This document shows, one piece after another, positions 5,406-7,822 of a stretch of DNA of 7,822 nucleotides. Under the pieces are notes generated by a model that worked only from the letters and a program-made list of their open reading frames with translations, was not told the DNA's origin and searched no databases. Positions within the stretch are counted from its first letter, which is position 1; each line of letters starts with the position of its first letter. The translations under genes and the position numbers were made by a program. This DNA is from an uncultured Oscillospiraceae bacterium (GTDB taxonomy: Bacteria; Bacillota; Clostridia; Oscillospirales; Oscillospiraceae). The stretch is from assembly GCA_900754515.1 (NCBI GenBank), contig CAAEDD010000194.1, positions 1 through 7,822 of the forward strand, written 5' to 3'.

Positions 5406-7331
5406 ATGAACAAAAAACAGAAGGATGCGCTCCGGCGCATACTTATCTCGGCGGCGGTACTTATTTGCCTTCAGCTCATATCAGCCCAACAGTTTTCCAC
5501 TATTGATTCCTGGCTTTTCCCAGGGGCGGGGCGTTGGCTGCGCCTGGCTCTGTATCTGGTGAACTACTATATTATCGGCTGGGGCACTTTGAAAAAGGCC
5601 TTTAAGGGAATCAGGAACCGCCAGGTGTTTGATGAGAACTTCCTTATGGCCGTGGCTACCCTGGGCGCTCTGGCTCTGGCCATATACGAAAACGGGGATT
5701 ATGCCGAGGCCATAGCGGTCATGCTATTTTATCAGATAGGCGAGTGGTTTGAAAGCTATGCCGTGGGTAAGAGCCGCAGGAACATAAGCCAGCTCATGGA
5801 TATTCGCCCTGACTACGCCAACATTGAGCAGGAGGGCAGACTCATCAGAGTTGACCCGGATGAGATAGATACAGGCAGCATTATCGTAGTGCAGCCCGGA
5901 GAGAAAGTACCTATTGACGGCACTGTGACCGAAGGCAGTTCCGCATTGAATACGAGCGCGCTGACCGGCGAGAGCCTGCCCCGTGAGGTTGGTCCGGGAG
6001 ATGAAATAATAAGCGGCTGCATCAATATGAGCGGCGTACTGAAAGTGCGCACCACCAAAAAGTTTGAGGAGTCCACCGTCTCCAAAATACTGGAACTGGT
6101 GGAGAACGCCGGAGAGCGAAAGTCCAGGCAGGAGGATTTTATTTCCAAGTTTGCCAGGGTATACACTCCAGCAGTGTGTTACAGCGCTCTGGCGCTGGCA
6201 ATCCTGCCTCCTCTCGTGCGCCTGCTCTTTATGGGGCTTGAGGCCATGTGGGGAGTGTGGATATACCGGGCATTGACCTTCCTGGTAATAAGCTGCCCCT
6301 GCGCACTGGTTATAAGCATACCCCTCAGCTTCTTTGCAGGCATAGGCGGGGCCAGCCGGGCCGGCATACTGATAAAGGGCTCCAACTTTCTGGAGACATT
6401 GTCCAAAACCGATTGCGTAGTGTTTGACAAGACCGGTACCCTTACACAAGGTGTCTTTGAAGTTGAAGGGATACACCATAGCATAATGGAGGATAAAAAG
6501 CTTTTGGAGTACGCCGCTCTGGCGGAAAGTGCTTCCTCCCATCCCATAAGCAAGAGCCTGCAAAAAGCCCATGGCCTGGAGCCTGACAGGAGCAGGGTAA
6601 AGGATATACAGGAGATAAGCGGCGCCGGTGTGGTGGCCACGGTGGACGGACGGCAGGTGGCTGCCGGCAACGACAAGCTGATGAAAAAGCTTGGAGTGGA
6701 GTATAAGGACTGCCACAGCGTGGGTACTATAATCCACATGGCCATAGACGGACAGTATGCCGGGCATATCCTTATCTCCGACGTGATAAAAGCCCACGCA
6801 AAGGCGGCGGTATCAGCCCTTAAGGAAGTGGGCGTGGAAAAGACAGTGATGCTTACGGGAGACATCAAAGCGGTTGCGGAGCACGTGGCGTCAAAGCTGG
6901 GCATAGACCGGGTGTACAGCCAGCTGCTGCCAGGTGATAAGGTCAAGAAAATGGAGGAGCTTCTGGAAGAGGAAAAGAATAACGGGAAGCTTGCCTTTGT
7001 TGGCGACGGTATCAATGACGCACCGGTACTGGCCAGAGCGGATATCGGAATAGCCATGGGTGCCCTGGGCTCCGACGCAGCTATAGAGGCAGCGGATGTT
7101 GTGCTTATGGATGACGATCCGTTAAAGATAGCAAAGGCTATAAAGATATCCAGAAAGTGCCTGAGCATCGTATATGAGAACATATTTTTTGCCATTGGAA
7201 TCAAACTTATTTGCCTTGTTCTGGGAGCTCTGGGTATAGCCAATATGTGGCTGGCCGTATTTGCGGATGTGGGTGTTATGGTGCTGGCAGTGCTCAATGC
7301 CATGCGCTGCCTGTTTGTATATAAGCTGTAA
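5406..7331 (+). CDS. cadA: P1B-type heavy-metal (Zn/Cd/Pb) exporting ATPase without HMA domain
   Basis: A 641-residue inner-membrane pump that uses ATP to expel divalent soft metals. Visible motifs in order: hydrophobic N-terminal helices (about 10-60 and 78-118); actuator loop TGES (187-190); metal-binding CPC in the sixth membrane helix (297-299); phosphorylated Asp341 in DKTGT; the P1B-specific SHP (378-380); TGD (484-486); GDGINDAP (533-540); and the last helices, with Lys600 and Asp621 (FADVGVMVLAVLN). CPC plus the C-terminal Lys and Asp point to the Zn/Cd/Pb subgroup (CadA/ZntA), not copper. The chain starts almost directly with the first membrane helix, so the N-terminal HMA domain is absent; a separate HMA protein is encoded just upstream. 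Start: ATG at 5406 with AGGGAG (5392-5397) 8 nt away; an earlier ATG at 5401 stops after two codons. All catalytic residues are present, so it should be active. Confidence 0.93.
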   Translation: MNKKQKDALRRILISAAVLICLQLISAQQFSTIDSWLFPGAGRWLRLALYLVNYYIIGWGTLKKAFKGIRNRQVFDENFLMAVATLGALALAIYENGDYAEAIAVMLFYQIGEWFESYAVGKSRRNISQLMDIRPDYANIEQEGRLIRVDPDEIDTGSIIVVQPGEKVPIDGTVTEGSSALNTSALTGESLPREVGPGDEIISGCINMSGVLKVRTTKKFEESTVSKILELVENAGERKSRQEDFISKFARVYTPAVCYSALALAILPPLVRLLFMGLEAMWGVWIYRALTFLVISCPCALVISIPLSFFAGIGGASRAGILIKGSNFLETLSKTDCVVFDKTGTLTQGVFEVEGIHHSIMEDKKLLEYAALAESASSHPISKSLQKAHGLEPDRSRVKDIQEISGAGVVATVDGRQVAAGNDKLMKKLGVEYKDCHSVGTIIHMAIDGQYAGHILISDVIKAHAKAAVSALKEVGVEKTVMLTGDIKAVAEHVASKLGIDRVYSQLLPGDKVKKMEELLEEEKNNGKLAFVGDGINDAPVLARADIGIAMGALGSDAAIEAADVVLMDDDPLKIAKAIKISRKCLSIVYENIFFAIGIKLICLVLGALGIANMWLAVFADVGVMVLAVLNAMRCLFVYKL

Positions 7332-7365
7332 AAGATTTTTTCTTCGTGCCTTTCGGGACCCTCCC

Positions 7366-7394
7366 TTGATTTTTCTACCGGCTTAATGTAAACT
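7366..7394 (+). promoter_or_regulatory. Weak candidate promoter for the small membrane protein pair
   Basis: TTGATT (7366-7371) and TAAACT (7389-7394), 17 nt apart, each match consensus at 4 of 6 positions. No convincing terminator separates the ATPase stop (7331) from this site; only a T-run at 7335-7340 is seen. Co-transcription with the ATPase is therefore equally possible. Confidence 0.3.
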
Positions 7395-7427
7395 GATATC
7401 AGGACATACATGTAAGAGGGTGGCACC

Positions 7428-7610
7428 GTGAAAAGGAAAACATCCAGACTTATTGCATGGGTAATGCTGCTTGCCGCATTTGCTTTCTTCGTTTATGCGC
7501 TGGGCCACCCGGAAGCCTCTTTTCCCTGGGGCAGCGGAGCGACTTATACACTGTACGGGGCCTATGCGCTGCTGATGCTCCTGTTATTTGCCGCCCCCTT
7601 CAAGGACTAG
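7428..7610 (+). CDS. Small two-helix membrane protein ending in PFKD, unknown function
   Basis: A 60-residue protein I do not recognise. It starts at GTG (7428) with GAGGG at 7416-7420 about 7 nt upstream, which decides the start. A basic N-terminus (MKRKTSR) is followed by a hydrophobic helix (about 9-25), a short polar loop (GHPEASFPWGSGAT), a second helix (about 40-56) and the end AAPFKD. The positive-inside rule puts both ends in the cytoplasm. A 35-residue membrane peptide with the same last four residues begins 22 nt downstream, so the two are probably one unit. Its position after a metal pump could mean a small regulator of that pump, but the weak promoter in between leaves this open. 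Confidence 0.7.
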   Translation: MKRKTSRLIAWVMLLAAFAFFVYALGHPEASFPWGSGATYTLYGAYALLMLLLFAAPFKD

Positions 7611-7632
7611 GAGAGGAAGTGCGGAGAAAACT

Positions 7633-7740
7633 ATGAAACATAAATTGTTCTTGGCAACTGCCGGAATCTGCCTGGCCCTGGCTATCATGCTTATATGCCT
7701 GTCCCAGGGTGTTTTTGGCAAAAGACCCTTTAAGGATTGA
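7633..7740 (+). CDS. Very small single-helix protein ending in PFKD, unknown function
   Basis: A 35-residue open frame: MKHK, then a hydrophobic stretch from Leu5 to about Leu23, then SQGVFGKRPFKD and TGA. The ATG at 7633 has GGAG (7623-7626) 6 nt upstream, a good ribosome binding site. It lies 22 nt behind a 60-residue membrane protein that also ends in PFKD. The shared ending is written with different codons (CCCTTCAAGGAC against CCCTTTAAGGAT), which argues that the amino acids are selected. It may be a one-helix membrane peptide, or a short secreted peptide with an N-terminal signal. I see no lipobox at its cysteines. No family is recognised. Confidence 0.6.
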   Translation: MKHKLFLATAGICLALAIMLICLSQGVFGKRPFKD

Positions 7741-7772
7741 ACTGAACCGTAAAAAACGGACAATAGACAAAA

Positions 7773-7810
7773 TGCCCCCTCATGTAGGATAATGACTACA
7801 TGAGGGGGTA
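7773..7810. other. Long perfect hairpin covering a possible ribosome binding site
   Basis: CCCCCTCATGTAG (7775-7787) and CTACATGAGGGGG (7796-7808) form 13 perfect pairs with an 8-nt loop (GATAATGA), extended by a G-T and a T-A pair. No T-run follows on the plus strand, and only CATTTTG on the minus strand, so it is a poor plus-strand terminator. The right arm contains GAGGGGG, 9 nt before an ATG at 7818 (ATGGC, cut off by the window). The hairpin would hide that ribosome binding site, as in leaders of IS200-like transposase genes. Confidence 0.6.
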
Positions 7811-7822
7811 GTTGTATATGGC

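Noticed and set aside
5724..6797. 357-codon open frame on the minus strand
   Set aside because: Antisense to the ATPase; its composition is typical of a reverse-frame shadow and no motif is recognised.
7332..7365. Terminator after the ATPase
   Set aside because: There is a T-run (7335-7340), but no stable stem precedes it, and the GGG/CCC pairs at 7355-7365 are too short and not followed directly by T.
6179..7426. 415-codon open frame on the minus strand
   Set aside because: It lies antisense to the ATPase, whose motifs are intact; its translation is serine/alanine-rich with no family pattern. It is a shadow of codon bias.

Overview
The window looks like chromosomal DNA of a moderately GC-rich member of the Clostridia (Bacillota). 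The evidence is a Clostridia-type Y-family polymerase followed by a YolD-like gene, AGGAGG-type ribosome binding sites, sigma-A style promoters, heavy use of ATA (Ile) and AGG/CGG (Arg) codons, and a lipoprotein signal peptide of Gram-positive style. No genus can be named from the sequence alone.

Layout. Positions 1-2199 (+) hold a tight operon: the C-terminal part of a UmuC-type translesion DNA polymerase (5' end outside the window), a YolD-like protein overlapping it by 4 nt, and an EcsC-family protein overlapping YolD by 10 nt. After a 40-nt gap, 2240-4405 (+) encodes a 721-residue lipoprotein that combines an N-terminal propeller-like half with a C-terminal extracellular solute-binding-protein fold; no permease or ATPase partner lies beside it. 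A strong bidirectional terminator (4445-4473) separates it from the convergent gene on the minus strand.

Positions 4495-7331 form a heavy-metal resistance module: an ArsR-family regulator (-), a 221-nt divergent control region with a near-consensus promoter and an operator-like dyad, a 72-residue stand-alone HMA metal-binding protein (+), an intercistronic hairpin, a second operator-like dyad of the ArsR/SmtB 12-2-12 type, and a P1B-type Zn/Cd/Pb-exporting ATPase (+) that lacks its own HMA domain. The simplest reading is that the regulator senses metal and de-represses both the HMA protein and the pump, and that the HMA protein serves as the pump's detached metal-binding domain or chaperone.

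Downstream, 7428-7740 (+) holds two very small membrane proteins (60 and 35 residues) that I do not recognise. Both end in the same four residues, PFKD, written with different codons. The last 80 nt contain a perfect 13-bp hairpin whose right arm includes a GA-rich stretch that could be the ribosome binding site of an ATG at 7818. This could be the left end of an IS200-like element or the leader of a next gene, but the window stops there.

Most worth checking are the PFKD small-protein pair, the two-operator split HMA/pump arrangement with an atypical cysteine cluster in the regulator, and the SD-masking hairpin at the right edge. No CRISPR, tRNA or rRNA was seen, and no stretch above 300 bases lacks a gene.
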